Shown: in pieces, positions 50,200-60,803 of the stretch
Layout of the letters: each line of letters opens with the position of its first letter
Numbering within the stretch: the first letter of the stretch is position 1
From: CAZSHX01 sp964606895
GTDB taxonomy: Bacteria; Bacteroidota; Ignavibacteria; Kapaibacteriales; UBA2268
Reading direction: 5' to 3'
NCBI GenBank assembly: GCA_964606895.1
Contig: CAZSHX010000015.1
Coordinates: 5,718-69,717 of the forward strand
Length of the DNA stretch: 64,000 bases
Notes under the pieces: model-generated
What the model was told of the DNA's origin: nothing
Database searches by the model: none
What the model saw: the letters and a program-made list of their open reading frames with translations, nothing else
Made by a program: the position numbers and the translations under genes

Positions 50200-52290
50200 T
50201 CAATTTTTCTTGTTATTCTTGCGATATTCCTCAATTAATTCTTCCTGAACTAATTTTGGAACCGGAGAATATCTCAGGAATTCCATTGTAAATTCTCCTT
50301 TACCTTGGGTCATTCCACGCAAATCTGATGAATATCCGAACATTTCTTTAAGCGGCACTTCTGCTTCAACCGTCACGTAACCCCCGTCCATGTTAGTTGT
50401 GACGATAATTCCCCTGCGCTGGTTAACCTGTCCGATCATCACTCCCTGGAATTCATCAGGACCTGATACTTCAAGTTTCATGATTGGTTCCAGAATAATT
50501 GGTTTTGCCTTGGGGAGGATTTCTTTCATTGCATATTTCGAAGCAACCTTAAACGCCATTTCCGAAGAGTCAACTGCGTGAGTAGCTCCATCGTTCAAAA
50601 CAACTCTTACGTTGACAAGGGGCTGGTCAATAAGGATACCATCCTTAACCTGCTCAGCAAAGCCTTTGTCGCAAGCGGGTATGTATTCGCGGGAAATAAC
50701 ACCGCCGACAATTGCATCAACAAATTCGTATTCTTTATTCAGTTCGTAAGGTATTGGTTCGATGTAACCGCCAACTTTTGCATACTGACCGGAACCACCG
50801 GTTTGCTTTTTGTGAGTATATGAAAAATCTGCTCTTTGGGTGATAGCTTCCCTGTAAGCAACCTTTGGCTGACCTACGGTAACTTCGCAGTTATATTCTC
50901 TTTTGATTCTTTCTACATAGATTTCCAGATGCAATTCGCCCATTCCGCGGATGATTGTTTCGCCGCTGTCTTCGTCTCTTTTAACCTGAAAAGTAGGATC
51001 TTCTTTTGTGAAGCGGTTTAAAGCTTTCGAGAAAAGGACTTGTCCTGTTTTTTCTTTTGGAGAAATAGCGAGTTCAACAACAGGTGATGCAACAAACATT
51101 GATGTCATCGAAAAATTCACCGTTCCATCAGTAAAAGTATCGCCTGAGGAACATTCTACGCCAAACATTGCTACGATATCGCCGGCTACAGCCTCATCAA
51201 TATCGTGCATTTCTTTTGCGTGCATTCTAACGAAACGCGGAACTTTAATCTTTTTACCATTTTTTGAATTATAGATAAAGTCGCCTTTGGAAACTTTACC
51301 CTGATAAATTCTCATATATGTCAATTGTCCGAATCTACCGTCTTCAAGTTTGAATGCAAGACCGACAAATGGCAGAGTAATATCATTTATTAAAGTAACT
51401 TTTTCTTCATTATTATCTATGTCTAATGCTTCGTTATGCTTATCGGCAGGGCAGGGCAAAAACATGCCAACGCCGTCGAGCAGTAACTGAACGCCTATAT
51501 TTCTTTTTGCGGTTCCAACGAAAACAGGAGTAACACGCAATGCAATAGTCTGTTTTCTGAGAACAGGAATCATTTCTTCCATAGTAACAAATTCATCACC
51601 AAGAAATTTTTCAGCTATGGTATCATCGAAATCCGAAAGAGTTTCAACAATCTGAAGTCTGCGTGCAGTTGCTTCTTCTAACAATTCCTCAGGAATTTCT
51701 TTTTCGATAATTTCGTTCCCCATTTCGCCCTGAAAATACATAGCTTTCATTTTCAGAAGGTCAATGACACCCTGAAAAGCATCTTCCAAACCAATAGGCA
51801 TTGTCATCAAAACAGGTCTGAGGTTGAGTTTTTCTTTAAGTTGAGTAAAAACTCTGTCGGGGTTTGCACCCGAACGGTCAACTTTATTGATGAATGCAAT
51901 GCGAGGCACTGAATATCTTCTCATCTGCCTGTCAACAGTAGTTGTCTGAGATTGCACACCGGCAACGGCACAAAGTACGAGTACAGTACCATCCAAAACT
52001 CTGAGAGCTCTTTCTACTTCAACCGTAAAATCAATGTGACCAGGAGTATCAATAAGATTAATACTGTAATCGTTCCACTGACAGTAAGTAGCCGCAGACT
52101 GAATGGTAATTCCTTTTTCTCTTTCGAGATCCATTGAATCCATAGTTGGACCTGCACCGCTTTTGTCGCGAACTTCAATAATTTGATGGATTTTACCTGT
52201 GTAAAATAAAATTCTCTCACTTAGTGTGGTTTTGCCTGAGTCAATATGGGCGGCTATGCCGATATTTCTAATTTTTTGAATGTCAAACAT
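50200..52290 (-). CDS. fusA: Second elongation factor G (mitochondrial EF-G1 / spdEF-G1-like)
   Basis: 696 residues. G1 is AHIDSGKTT, switch I GAGPTMDSMDLEREKGITIQ, G3 is DTPGHIDF, G4 is NKVD. Domain IV has VAYREAITQRADFSYTHKKQ and TGGSGQYAKVGGYIEPI. The MDSMDLEREKGITIQSAAT switch is characteristic, as I recall, of mitochondrial EF-G1 and spdEF-G1 rather than standard bacterial EF-G. It lies between rpoC and rpsL with 118-base gaps on both sides and follows the rpoC terminator. Confidence 0.95.
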   Translation of the reverse strand: MFDIQKIRNIGIAAHIDSGKTTLSERILFYTGKIHQIIEVRDKSGAGPTMDSMDLEREKGITIQSAATYCQWNDYSINLIDTPGHIDFTVEVERALRVLDGTVLVLCAVAGVQSQTTTVDRQMRRYSVPRIAFINKVDRSGANPDRVFTQLKEKLNLRPVLMTMPIGLEDAFQGVIDLLKMKAMYFQGEMGNEIIEKEIPEELLEEATARRLQIVETLSDFDDTIAEKFLGDEFVTMEEMIPVLRKQTIALRVTPVFVGTAKRNIGVQLLLDGVGMFLPCPADKHNEALDIDNNEEKVTLINDITLPFVGLAFKLEDGRFGQLTYMRIYQGKVSKGDFIYNSKNGKKIKVPRFVRMHAKEMHDIDEAVAGDIVAMFGVECSSGDTFTDGTVNFSMTSMFVASPVVELAISPKEKTGQVLFSKALNRFTKEDPTFQVKRDEDSGETIIRGMGELHLEIYVERIKREYNCEVTVGQPKVAYREAITQRADFSYTHKKQTGGSGQYAKVGGYIEPIPYELNKEYEFVDAIVGGVISREYIPACDKGFAEQVKDGILIDQPLVNVRVVLNDGATHAVDSSEMAFKVASKYAMKEILPKAKPIILEPIMKLEVSGPDEFQGVMIGQVNQRRGIIVTTNMDGGYVTVEAEVPLKEMFGYSSDLRGMTQGKGEFTMEFLRYSPVPKLVQEELIEEYRKNNKKN

Positions 52291-52351
52291 AATACTATTC
52301 TAATTTTGGTTAAGATGAAAGGGTATTGACGTAAAGATGAATGATTAATTT

Positions 52352-52382
52352 TAAAAAAAAGAGGCGGACAGATGCCCGCCTC
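52352..52382 (-). terminator. Terminator after rpoC
   Basis: The hairpin GAGGCGG-gcatctgt-CCGCCTC (read on the - strand) is followed by eight T residues. It lies 26 bases past the rpoC stop, upstream of the second EF-G gene. Confidence 0.9.
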
Positions 52383-52408
52383 GTAAACACTATATATTAG
52401 AACCCGAT

Positions 52409-55400
52409 TTAGGATTCAAATTCTTCAAGCTTATGCTCATAAACAATGTTTGTTTCCGGAACTTTGGGCATATCTTCAAGCGAAATTTCTTTTTTACCGA
52501 AGATATTTCCAACATCACTTGTAACTTCCATTTCCTGATATTTTCTCAATCCGGTTCCGGCAGGTACAAGCTGACCAAGAATAATGTTTTCTTTCAAGCC
52601 TATCATATAATCAACTTTTGCGGCAACTGAAGCATCCGAAAGAACTCTTGTTGTTTCCTGGAACGATGCGGCAGACAGCCAGCTTTCTGTTGTTAATGAT
52701 GCCTGAGTGATTCCAAGAAGAAGTGGTTCTGCATTTGCAGGTTCAGCAGGTCTGGATTCGCACAAGACTTTGCCTTTCTTCTTCAAATCTGTATTAACTT
52801 CTCTGAATTTCTTTTTGCCGACAATCTGATTGATTTTAAATTTCGAATCGCCTTTGTCGGTAATAACAACCATGTTTTTGATTTTATCGTTTTCGTCAAT
52901 AAATCTCAATTTGTCAATATTGTCGTTCTCTAAGAAAGCAGAATCTCCCGAGTCAACAATTTTGACTTTTTGAAGCATCTGTCTTACAATGATTTCAATA
53001 TGTTTATCATTAATCTTCACACCCTGCATACGGTAAACTTCCTGAATTTCATTCACGAGGTATTCCTGTACAGCGTTAGGACCTTTGATTCTTAAAACGT
53101 CATGAGGATTAATTGAACCTTCGGTTAATCTGTCGCCTGCTCTAACGAAGTCATCTTCCTGAACAAGGATATACTTACCGATTGGAACACTATATTCCAT
53201 CTTGGTTTTTTCATCATGCGAAGTTACGGTTATAACTCTTTGACCGCGTTTGTGCTTTTCAAAGGAAATAATACCGTCAATTTCAGAAACAACCGATGGA
53301 TTCTGCGGAGCACGAGATTCGAACAACTCTGTTACTCTTGGCAGACCTCCTGTAATATCTCTCATACGACCAAGGTCACGTGGGATTTTTACAAGATGAG
53401 TACCAATACCGACAGCTTCATCATCATCTACTCTAAGCTGTGCTTTGGTTGGGACGTTATAAGATTTATATACTTTACCGTCTTCATCAACAATTTCAAT
53501 TGCAGGTGATTTGGTTCTGTCTTTCGATTCTACGACAACTTTGGTAATGTGACCTGTCTGTTCGTCGTTCACTTCGCGATATGTATTATTTGGTATCAAA
53601 TCTTTGTATCTGATTTTACCGTCAAATTCAGAAATAATGGTAGAGTTGTACGGATCCCATTCATAAATCATCTGACCTTTTCTAACGACATCACCTTCTT
53701 TAACTTTAAGTGTTGCACCATAAGTGGCATCATATTTTGTTAAAGTACGGTTACTGTCGGGGTCAATTATATTGATGACACCTGAACGGCTGACAACGAC
53801 CTGAATTTCTTCTTCTTCATCACCTTCGTAAGTAACAAGTCTGACATTTTCAAACATTACTTTACCTTCAAATTTTGCAATAACAGAAGACTGAGATGCA
53901 ACAAGTGAAGCAGTACCACCTGTATGGAAAGTACGCAGTGTCAGCTGTGTACCTGGCTCGCCGATTGACTGTGAAGCAATTGTTCCGACAGCCTCTCCAA
54001 CGTCAACTTGTTTTGCTGTTGCAAGGTTTCTGCCATAACATTTAGCACATACACCACGTTTGGATTCGCAGGTTAATACTGATCGAATCATAACACTTTC
54101 GATAGCTGATTCCTCAATTCTTTGTGCTACCTCTTCATCAATAATCTCTGCGGCTTTAGCAATCAAATGACCTTTAATCGGGTCAATTACATCCATAAGA
54201 GGTACTCTTCCCAAAATTCTTTCGAACAATGGTTCTTTCACTTCTTCGCCATCTTTCAAAGCAGTCATTTCAACGCCACGAATTGTATCGCAATCGTGCT
54301 CGGAAATGATAACATCCTGAGCAACATCATGCAAACGTCTTGTCAAATAACCTGCATCAGCTGTTTTCAATGCTGTATCGGCAAGACCTTTACGAGCACC
54401 GTGGGTAGAGATGAAGTATTCAAGAATTGACAAACCTTCTTTGAAGTTCGAAATAATTGGGTTTTCGATGAGCTCGCCTGTTGAACCCGACAAAGATTTT
54501 TTAGGTTTAGCCATCAAACCGCGCATACCTGCAAGCTGACGAATTTGTTCTTTAGAACCTCTTGCTTGAGAGTCAAGCATCATCCAGAATGTGTTGAAAC
54601 CCTGCTGAGCTTTGGAAAGCTCGGTATAAAGTTTGTCAGCCACTTTATTGGTTGCTGTTGACCATGTATCAATAATTTTATTATAACGTTCGCCATGGCT
54701 GATAACACCATTTTGATATGCAAATTCAATTTCATCAATTTTAACCTGAGCAACATTAATAATAGCTGTTTTCTCAAGCGGAACTAAAACGTCAGCAATA
54801 GATACTGAAAGTCCGCCTTTTGTTGCATAGGTAAATCCTGTTTCTTTCAAAGCATCAAGGAATTCGGTTGTTTGTGCCAGACCAACTGTTCTGAAGCATA
54901 AACCGATAATCTGACGAAGTCTTTTCTTTGTTAAAAGTTCGTTCAAATATCCGATTTTCTCAGGAACTATCTGGTTAAATATCACTCGACCTGTTGTTGT
55001 TTCAATCAATTTGCCCTTGATACGAACTTTAATTTTCGCATGAAGATTAACGATTTCGCAATTGTATGCAATGATGACTTCTTCAGCTGAAGAAAATACT
55101 TTGCCTTCTCCTTTCACGCCATATTTCACTTTTGTAAGATAGTAAACACCAAGAACCATGTCCTGCGAAGGTACGGCAATAGGGTCACCATTCTGAGTGT
55201 GAACGATGTTGTGAGGAGCAAGGATTAAAAGTAGTGCTTCAAGTTGCGATTCAAAACTAAGAGGAACGTGAACAGCCATCTGATCACCGTCAAAGTCAGC
55301 GTTGAAAGCCGTACAAACCAAAGGATGGAGCTGAATTGCTTTGCCTTCGATTAGTCTTGGCTGGAATGCCTGAATACCTAATCTGTGGAGAGTAGGAGCA

Positions 55401-56704
55401 CGGTTTAGAAGAACCGGATGACCTTCAATAACTTTTTCAAGAATATCGAAAACTTCATTGGTTTTTCTTTCAACCATTTTCTTGGCACTTTTCACAGTTT
55501 TAACATATCCGCGCTCAATAAGTTTACGGATGATGAAAGGCTTGAAAAGTTCAACAGCCATATCTTTAGGAAGACCGCATTCGGAAAGTTTCAATTCAGG
55601 ACCTACAACGATAACCGAACGACCTGAATAGTCAACGCGTTTACCCAATAAGTTCTGGCGGAAACGACCTGTTTTACCTTTTAAGGTGTCTGCCAAAGAT
55701 TTTAATGCTCTCTGAGATTCACTTCTAACAGCACGGCGGCTATTGTCAAACAAAGCATCAACAGATTCCTGCAACATTCTTTTTTCATTACGGAGAATCA
55801 CTTCAGGTGCTTTGATGTCAATTAATCTTTTTAAGCGATTATTTCTGATAATTACTCTTCTGTACAAATCGTTCAAATCGGAGGTTGCGAATCTGCCACC
55901 TTCAAGAGGAACAAGCGGACGCAAATCCGGAGGAGTAACAGGAATAACATCTAAAACCATCCAGTCGGGATGATTATTTATTACTTTTGAATCATCAGGA
56001 AGGAAAGAAGAAAGCACTCTGAGTCTTTTGAGCAAATCGGCTTTTTTCTGTTGGGAAGTTTCTTCCTTCAGACGAGCTTTTAACTCAATATATGTTGACT
56101 CAGGTTCAATTCTTCTTAAAATTTCTTTAATAGCTTCGCCACCGATGGAGGCGATAAATTTATTTGGATCATCGTCATCCATATTTCGTTCTTCGTCGGA
56201 AAGGCGGCTCATAACATCGAGATATTGCTCTTCGGTAAGAAGGTCATTTCTCTGCAAACCTTGCCGTCCGGGCTGAACAACAATATAAGATTCGTAATAT
56301 ACTATTCTTTCAATATCCTTTGTTGGAGTGCCGATTAATGCACTTATTTTGCTTGGTAGAGTTCTCAAAAACCAGATATGAACCACAGGAACAGCAAGCA
56401 TAATATGTCCCATACGTTCACGGCGGACAGATTTCTGGGTTACTTCAACGCCGCATCTGTCGCAAACGATGCCCTTATACCTAATACGTTTGTATTTGCC
56501 ACAGGCACATTCCCAATCTCTGATTGGACCGAAAATCTTTTCGCAGAACAGACCGTCTTTTTCGGGACGAAATGACCTGTAGTTAATGGTTTCAGGTTTA
56601 GTAACTTCTCCATGGGAACGATTCAGAATATCATCGGGTGAGGCTATTCTTATCGCAATTCTCGAAAAGCCTTTCTTTGGAATTGCTTTTGATTGCATGG
56701 ACAT
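52409..56704 (-). CDS. rpoC: RNA polymerase subunit beta'
   Basis: 1431 residues. The N-terminal zinc site is CACGKYKRIRYKGIVCDRCG. The catalytic Mg-binding loop is NADFDGDQM (in TAFNADFDGDQMAVHVPL). Bridge helix/trigger loop regions include FISTHGARKGLADTALKTAD, and the second zinc site CESKRGVCAKCYG. Late landmarks are SIGEPGTQLTLRTFHTGG and the end segment near GNIFGKKEISLED. It begins 38 bases after rpoB. Confidence 0.99.
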   Translation of the reverse strand: MSMQSKAIPKKGFSRIAIRIASPDDILNRSHGEVTKPETINYRSFRPEKDGLFCEKIFGPIRDWECACGKYKRIRYKGIVCDRCGVEVTQKSVRRERMGHIMLAVPVVHIWFLRTLPSKISALIGTPTKDIERIVYYESYIVVQPGRQGLQRNDLLTEEQYLDVMSRLSDEERNMDDDDPNKFIASIGGEAIKEILRRIEPESTYIELKARLKEETSQQKKADLLKRLRVLSSFLPDDSKVINNHPDWMVLDVIPVTPPDLRPLVPLEGGRFATSDLNDLYRRVIIRNNRLKRLIDIKAPEVILRNEKRMLQESVDALFDNSRRAVRSESQRALKSLADTLKGKTGRFRQNLLGKRVDYSGRSVIVVGPELKLSECGLPKDMAVELFKPFIIRKLIERGYVKTVKSAKKMVERKTNEVFDILEKVIEGHPVLLNRAPTLHRLGIQAFQPRLIEGKAIQLHPLVCTAFNADFDGDQMAVHVPLSFESQLEALLLILAPHNIVHTQNGDPIAVPSQDMVLGVYYLTKVKYGVKGEGKVFSSAEEVIIAYNCEIVNLHAKIKVRIKGKLIETTTGRVIFNQIVPEKIGYLNELLTKKRLRQIIGLCFRTVGLAQTTEFLDALKETGFTYATKGGLSVSIADVLVPLEKTAIINVAQVKIDEIEFAYQNGVISHGERYNKIIDTWSTATNKVADKLYTELSKAQQGFNTFWMMLDSQARGSKEQIRQLAGMRGLMAKPKKSLSGSTGELIENPIISNFKEGLSILEYFISTHGARKGLADTALKTADAGYLTRRLHDVAQDVIISEHDCDTIRGVEMTALKDGEEVKEPLFERILGRVPLMDVIDPIKGHLIAKAAEIIDEEVAQRIEESAIESVMIRSVLTCESKRGVCAKCYGRNLATAKQVDVGEAVGTIASQSIGEPGTQLTLRTFHTGGTASLVASQSSVIAKFEGKVMFENVRLVTYEGDEEEEIQVVVSRSGVINIIDPDSNRTLTKYDATYGATLKVKEGDVVRKGQMIYEWDPYNSTIISEFDGKIRYKDLIPNNTYREVNDEQTGHITKVVVESKDRTKSPAIEIVDEDGKVYKSYNVPTKAQLRVDDDEAVGIGTHLVKIPRDLGRMRDITGGLPRVTELFESRAPQNPSVVSEIDGIISFEKHKRGQRVITVTSHDEKTKMEYSVPIGKYILVQEDDFVRAGDRLTEGSINPHDVLRIKGPNAVQEYLVNEIQEVYRMQGVKINDKHIEIIVRQMLQKVKIVDSGDSAFLENDNIDKLRFIDENDKIKNMVVITDKGDSKFKINQIVGKKKFREVNTDLKKKGKVLCESRPAEPANAEPLLLGITQASLTTESWLSAASFQETTRVLSDASVAAKVDYMIGLKENIILGQLVPAGTGLRKYQEMEVTSDVGNIFGKKEISLEDMPKVPETNIVYEHKLEEFES

Positions 56705-56742
56705 ACTCCTAAAATATATTTATAAATTTTTGTTATCGTAAA

Positions 56743-59700
56743 TTAATCTATTTCAATATCAAGGCATAATCCCTGAAGTTCTCTAACCAATACATTGAAG
56801 GATTCAGGAATATTCGGATTCGGCATATTCTCGCCTTTAACGATTGATTCATACATTTTGGCTCTACCCTGAACATCATCGGATTTCACGGTAAGCATTT
56901 CCTGCAATGTATGTGCGGCACCGTATGCTTCCAAAGCCCAGACTTCCATTTCTCCAAGTCTCTGTCCACCGAATTGTGCTTTACCGCCAAGTGGCTGTTG
57001 AGTAATGAGAGAGTATGGACCTATAGACCTTGCATGTATTTTATCTTCAACAAGGTGGGACAGTTTGAGCATATAAATCACACCGACAGTAATCTTCTCA
57101 GTGAATTGCTCGCCTGTTCTTCCATCGTATAAAACAGCCTTGCCGTCTCTTGGCAAACCTGCTTTTTCAAGATAAGTACAAACTTCTTCCCATGATGCAC
57201 CGTCGAAAATCGGGGTGGCAAAATGCAATCCGAGTTTGGAGCCCGCCCAGCCAAGAGCTGTTTCATAAAGCTGACCAAGGTTCATACGAGAAGGTACGCC
57301 TAACGGGTTCAAAACGATATCAACGGGTTGACCATCGGGCATAAACGGCATGTCTTCCATAGGTACAATTTTTGAAACGATACCTTTGTTACCGTGACGA
57401 CCTGCCATTTTATCACCAACCATGAGTTTTCTCTTCTTTGCAACATAAACTTTTGCCATTTGAAGAATACCGGGTTGAAGTTCGTCGCCAGAGGCAATTT
57501 TATTTCTTTCGGCTCTGAAGTTAGCAATAATATCATTTTTGATAAAGATGTAATTTTTAATCAATTCTATTAAAATTGACTGTGTTTCTTCATCGTCAAC
57601 AATTTCTGCAGTGATATCAATAATGTCGGGTCTGAATGTACCGTCTAAATATTTATCTCTGACATCAGCAAAAGAAACCTTTGAACCACTGCGGAAAACA
57701 GAATTGCCATTGATTAACTTGATACCGTAAATTACTTTATCGTCAAGCAAAGTAGCCATCCTTTTTACTGCTTCATCTTCAAGGTTTTTGAGTGTGTCTT
57801 TTTCTCTCTTGTTCAATAAATCCTGTCTCTTCTTCTCTTCGGATTTACCTTCTTTTTCTGACCCGAGAACTCTTCTTGTAAAGAGTTTGGTATTGATAAC
57901 AATACCTTTTAATCCCGGAGTAGCTTTCAAGGAAACATCCTTAACATCTCCGGCTTTATCGCCAAAGATTGCTCTAAGAAGTTTTTCTTCGGGTGTTGGG
58001 TCGGTTTCTCCTTTTGGAGTAATTTTACCAATAAGAATATCGCCTTCGCCAACTTTAGCACCTGAACGGATAATACCGCTTTCATCAAGGTCTTTTGTAG
58101 CTTCTTCGCTAACGTTAGGAATTTCTTTTGTAAATTCTTCTTCGCCACGTTTAGTATCGCGAACCTGAAGTGTAAATTCTTCAATATGAATTGAAGTAAA
58201 TACATCTTCTGCCACAAGTTTTTCGGAAAGAATAATAGCATCCTCAAAGTTATATCCACGCCAGGGCATGAATGCAACCAGAATGTTTCTTCCCAAAGCC
58301 AATTCACCTTTGTCGGTTGAAGCTCCGTCAGCAAGCGGCATATTTTTAACCACTCTCTGACCTGCTCTGACGACGGGTTTTTGATTTATACATGTATCCT
58401 GATTGGTTCTGAAGAACTTAACAATCGGATATGTAACTACTTTTTTAAAAGAAAAGTTTGTATGTTTTTCTCTGTCGGTTCTAACGTCGTCGTATTTTAC
58501 ACGGATTCTATCTGAACTGACATATTCAACAACTCCGTCACCTTCAGCCAAAAGTAAAGTTCTGGAATCTTTTGCAATTCTGCTTTCCATACCTGTTCCA
58601 ACAAGCGGAGCTTCAGGTCGTAGAAGAGGAACTGCCTGACGTTGCATGTTCGAGCCCATCAAGGCACGGTTTGCATCATCATGTTCCAAAAACGGTATCA
58701 AAGAAGATGCGGCACTTGTAATCTGGTCAGTAGAAACATCCATATACTCAATCTCGTTTGGATGCAGGACCATAAAGTCACCGGAACTACGTGCTTTAAC
58801 ACGTTCTCCGACAAGCAGACCATCTTTATCAATCGGAGTAGAAGCCGGGGCTATCTTTAGTCCGTCTTCTTTCTCGGCTGTAAGATATATAATTTCTTTT
58901 TGTAAAATACCATTTACAACTTTTCTGTATGGAGTTTCGATAAAGCCAAGATGATTTATCCTTGCGTGAATTGCAAGTGACGAAATCAAACCGATGTTCG
59001 GACCTTCAGGGGTTTCAATCGGGCAAAGTCTGCCGTAGTGAGTATAGTGAACGTCACGTACTTCGAATCCTGCTCTTTCTCTTGTCAAACCGCCCGGTCC
59101 AAGTGCTGAAGTTCTTCTCTTGTGAGTAAGCTCGGCAAGCGGATTGGTTTGATCCATAAACTGAGATAGCTGATTTGTTCCGAAGAATTGATTAATAACC
59201 GAAGTTATTGTTCTTGCATTAACTAATTCTGCAGGTGTTAAATTCTCGCCATCGTGAATACTAAGTCTTTCCTTGATTGTTCTTCCCATACGAGCCAAAC
59301 CAACGTTGAACTGTGACGAAAGTTGTTCGCCGACTGTTCTGACGCGTCTGTTTCCAAGGTGATCAATGTCATCTCCGGATTGTTTGGTGTCGTGGAGTTT
59401 AATAAGGTGTTTAATAATCGCGACTAAATCTTCGACTGTAAGAGTCGTAGTTTCGTAATCAATACCTAAATTCAATTTCTGATTAATTCTGAAACGACCG
59501 ACAATTCCTAAATCATATCTTTTGGGATTGAAAAACAATTTATCGAGCAAAGCTTCTGCGGCTTCAACATCAGGAGGGTCGCTTGAACGCATTTGTCTGT
59601 AAATTGCTTCCAAAGCATCTTCACGAGTACGCGAAGTATCTTTTGATAAAGTTTTGGCAATTACGGGTTCGTCGTTAACGTCAGTATATTTGAAGAGTGT

Positions 59701-60576
59701 TATCGGCAATAAGTCTGTGCTGGTCATTGTAAGCAACAGTTCCTCGGTTATAACCATGTCCCTGTTTGCAATGATTTCACCTGTTGAAAGGTCAACAACA
59801 TCAGATGCCAATTTTCTTCCAATAATTGTTTCATCAATTTGCTCCGGAGAAAGCTCTTCCTGAAGTTCAAAAAGATTCAACAGCATTTCATCAGAAGAAT
59901 AACCTAATGCCCTGAGCAAAGTTGTAACAGGGAATTTTTTCTTTCTGTCAATATATGCGAACATAACATCATGGATATCGGTTGTAAATTCAACCCAGGA
60001 ACCTCTGAAAGGAATAATCCTTGCAGTATAGATTCTTGTCCCGTTAGGATGCATTGTATCATCAAAGAAAACGCCGGGAGATCTGTGAAGCTGAGTCACA
60101 ATAACTCTTTCGGCACCGTTGATGATAAATGTACCTCTTGGTGTCATGCTTGGAATATTGCCAAGATAAACTTCCTGTTCAATAGATTCGATATAATCTT
60201 CAGAATCTTTTTCAGCTTTACTCGAAAGTCTGAGTTTTGCTTTCAGGGGTTTAGCGAAGGTTAGTTCTCTTTCCCTGCATTCATCCTCATTATATTTTGG
60301 CTTTTCAATAATATATTCCAGAAATTCGAGCTGAAAAATAGATGATGAATCCTCAATAGGAAAATTATTTACAAATGCCTGCTGTAAGCCTTTGAACAGA
60401 CGTTCTGATGCAGGAGTGTCTTCCTGCAAAAAATCGGCATAGGCATCCAGCTGGATATTAAGTAAATCGGGGTAGAAACTGGTTGTTGGCGAAACAGAAA
60501 AATTCACTCTGTCTCTTAAGTGAATAATCCCGTCATGATTATCTATGGGAATAAGTTCTTTGTTTGTATTGTCCAC
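56743..60576 (-). CDS. rpoB: RNA polymerase subunit beta
   Basis: 1277 residues. The rifampicin region includes FFGTNQLSQFMDQTNPLAEL, THKRRTSALGPGGLTRERAG and CPIETPEGPNIGLISSLA. Later landmarks are GYNFEDAIILSE, VDIVLNPLGVPSRMNLGQLYE (ends given only) and KAQFGGQRLGEMEVWALEAYG. The start is GTG at 60576 with an excellent GGAGG six bases upstream. It follows rplL by 227 bases. Confidence 0.99.
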   Translation of the reverse strand: MDNTNKELIPIDNHDGIIHLRDRVNFSVSPTTSFYPDLLNIQLDAYADFLQEDTPASERLFKGLQQAFVNNFPIEDSSSIFQLEFLEYIIEKPKYNEDECRERELTFAKPLKAKLRLSSKAEKDSEDYIESIEQEVYLGNIPSMTPRGTFIINGAERVIVTQLHRSPGVFFDDTMHPNGTRIYTARIIPFRGSWVEFTTDIHDVMFAYIDRKKKFPVTTLLRALGYSSDEMLLNLFELQEELSPEQIDETIIGRKLASDVVDLSTGEIIANRDMVITEELLLTMTSTDLLPITLFKYTDVNDEPVIAKTLSKDTSRTREDALEAIYRQMRSSDPPDVEAAEALLDKLFFNPKRYDLGIVGRFRINQKLNLGIDYETTTLTVEDLVAIIKHLIKLHDTKQSGDDIDHLGNRRVRTVGEQLSSQFNVGLARMGRTIKERLSIHDGENLTPAELVNARTITSVINQFFGTNQLSQFMDQTNPLAELTHKRRTSALGPGGLTRERAGFEVRDVHYTHYGRLCPIETPEGPNIGLISSLAIHARINHLGFIETPYRKVVNGILQKEIIYLTAEKEDGLKIAPASTPIDKDGLLVGERVKARSSGDFMVLHPNEIEYMDVSTDQITSAASSLIPFLEHDDANRALMGSNMQRQAVPLLRPEAPLVGTGMESRIAKDSRTLLLAEGDGVVEYVSSDRIRVKYDDVRTDREKHTNFSFKKVVTYPIVKFFRTNQDTCINQKPVVRAGQRVVKNMPLADGASTDKGELALGRNILVAFMPWRGYNFEDAIILSEKLVAEDVFTSIHIEEFTLQVRDTKRGEEEFTKEIPNVSEEATKDLDESGIIRSGAKVGEGDILIGKITPKGETDPTPEEKLLRAIFGDKAGDVKDVSLKATPGLKGIVINTKLFTRRVLGSEKEGKSEEKKRQDLLNKREKDTLKNLEDEAVKRMATLLDDKVIYGIKLINGNSVFRSGSKVSFADVRDKYLDGTFRPDIIDITAEIVDDEETQSILIELIKNYIFIKNDIIANFRAERNKIASGDELQPGILQMAKVYVAKKRKLMVGDKMAGRHGNKGIVSKIVPMEDMPFMPDGQPVDIVLNPLGVPSRMNLGQLYETALGWAGSKLGLHFATPIFDGASWEEVCTYLEKAGLPRDGKAVLYDGRTGEQFTEKITVGVIYMLKLSHLVEDKIHARSIGPYSLITQQPLGGKAQFGGQRLGEMEVWALEAYGAAHTLQEMLTVKSDDVQGRAKMYESIVKGENMPNPNIPESFNVLVRELQGLCLDIEID

Positions 60577-60739
60577 CGTTACCTCCGCAACTGATAAAAG
60601 GAAAAAACAGGACTTTCAGGCATCAAAGCCCGAAAACCCTACTTAAATTTATTTCTGATAAGCAATTGCTTAATACTGAAATCATTGAATTTTATATATT
60701 TTTAAGATAAAAAATAGGTCGTGTTATAAACAAAAATTT

Positions 60740-60770
60740 GGGGAAGTGGATTTTACTCCACTTTAACCCC
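60740..60770 (-). promoter_or_regulatory. Candidate attenuator hairpin between rplL and rpoB
   Basis: On the - strand GGGG-ttaAAGTGGA-gtaaaa-TCCACTT-CCCC is followed by AAATTTTTGTTT. The position, 34 bases past the rplL stop within the 227-base gap to rpoB, matches the attenuator that lowers rpoBC expression relative to r-proteins in E. coli. Functionality is inferred. Confidence 0.55.
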
Positions 60771-60803
60771 TTTTACAGTAGTCAACCGTACTATAACGGA
60801 TGC

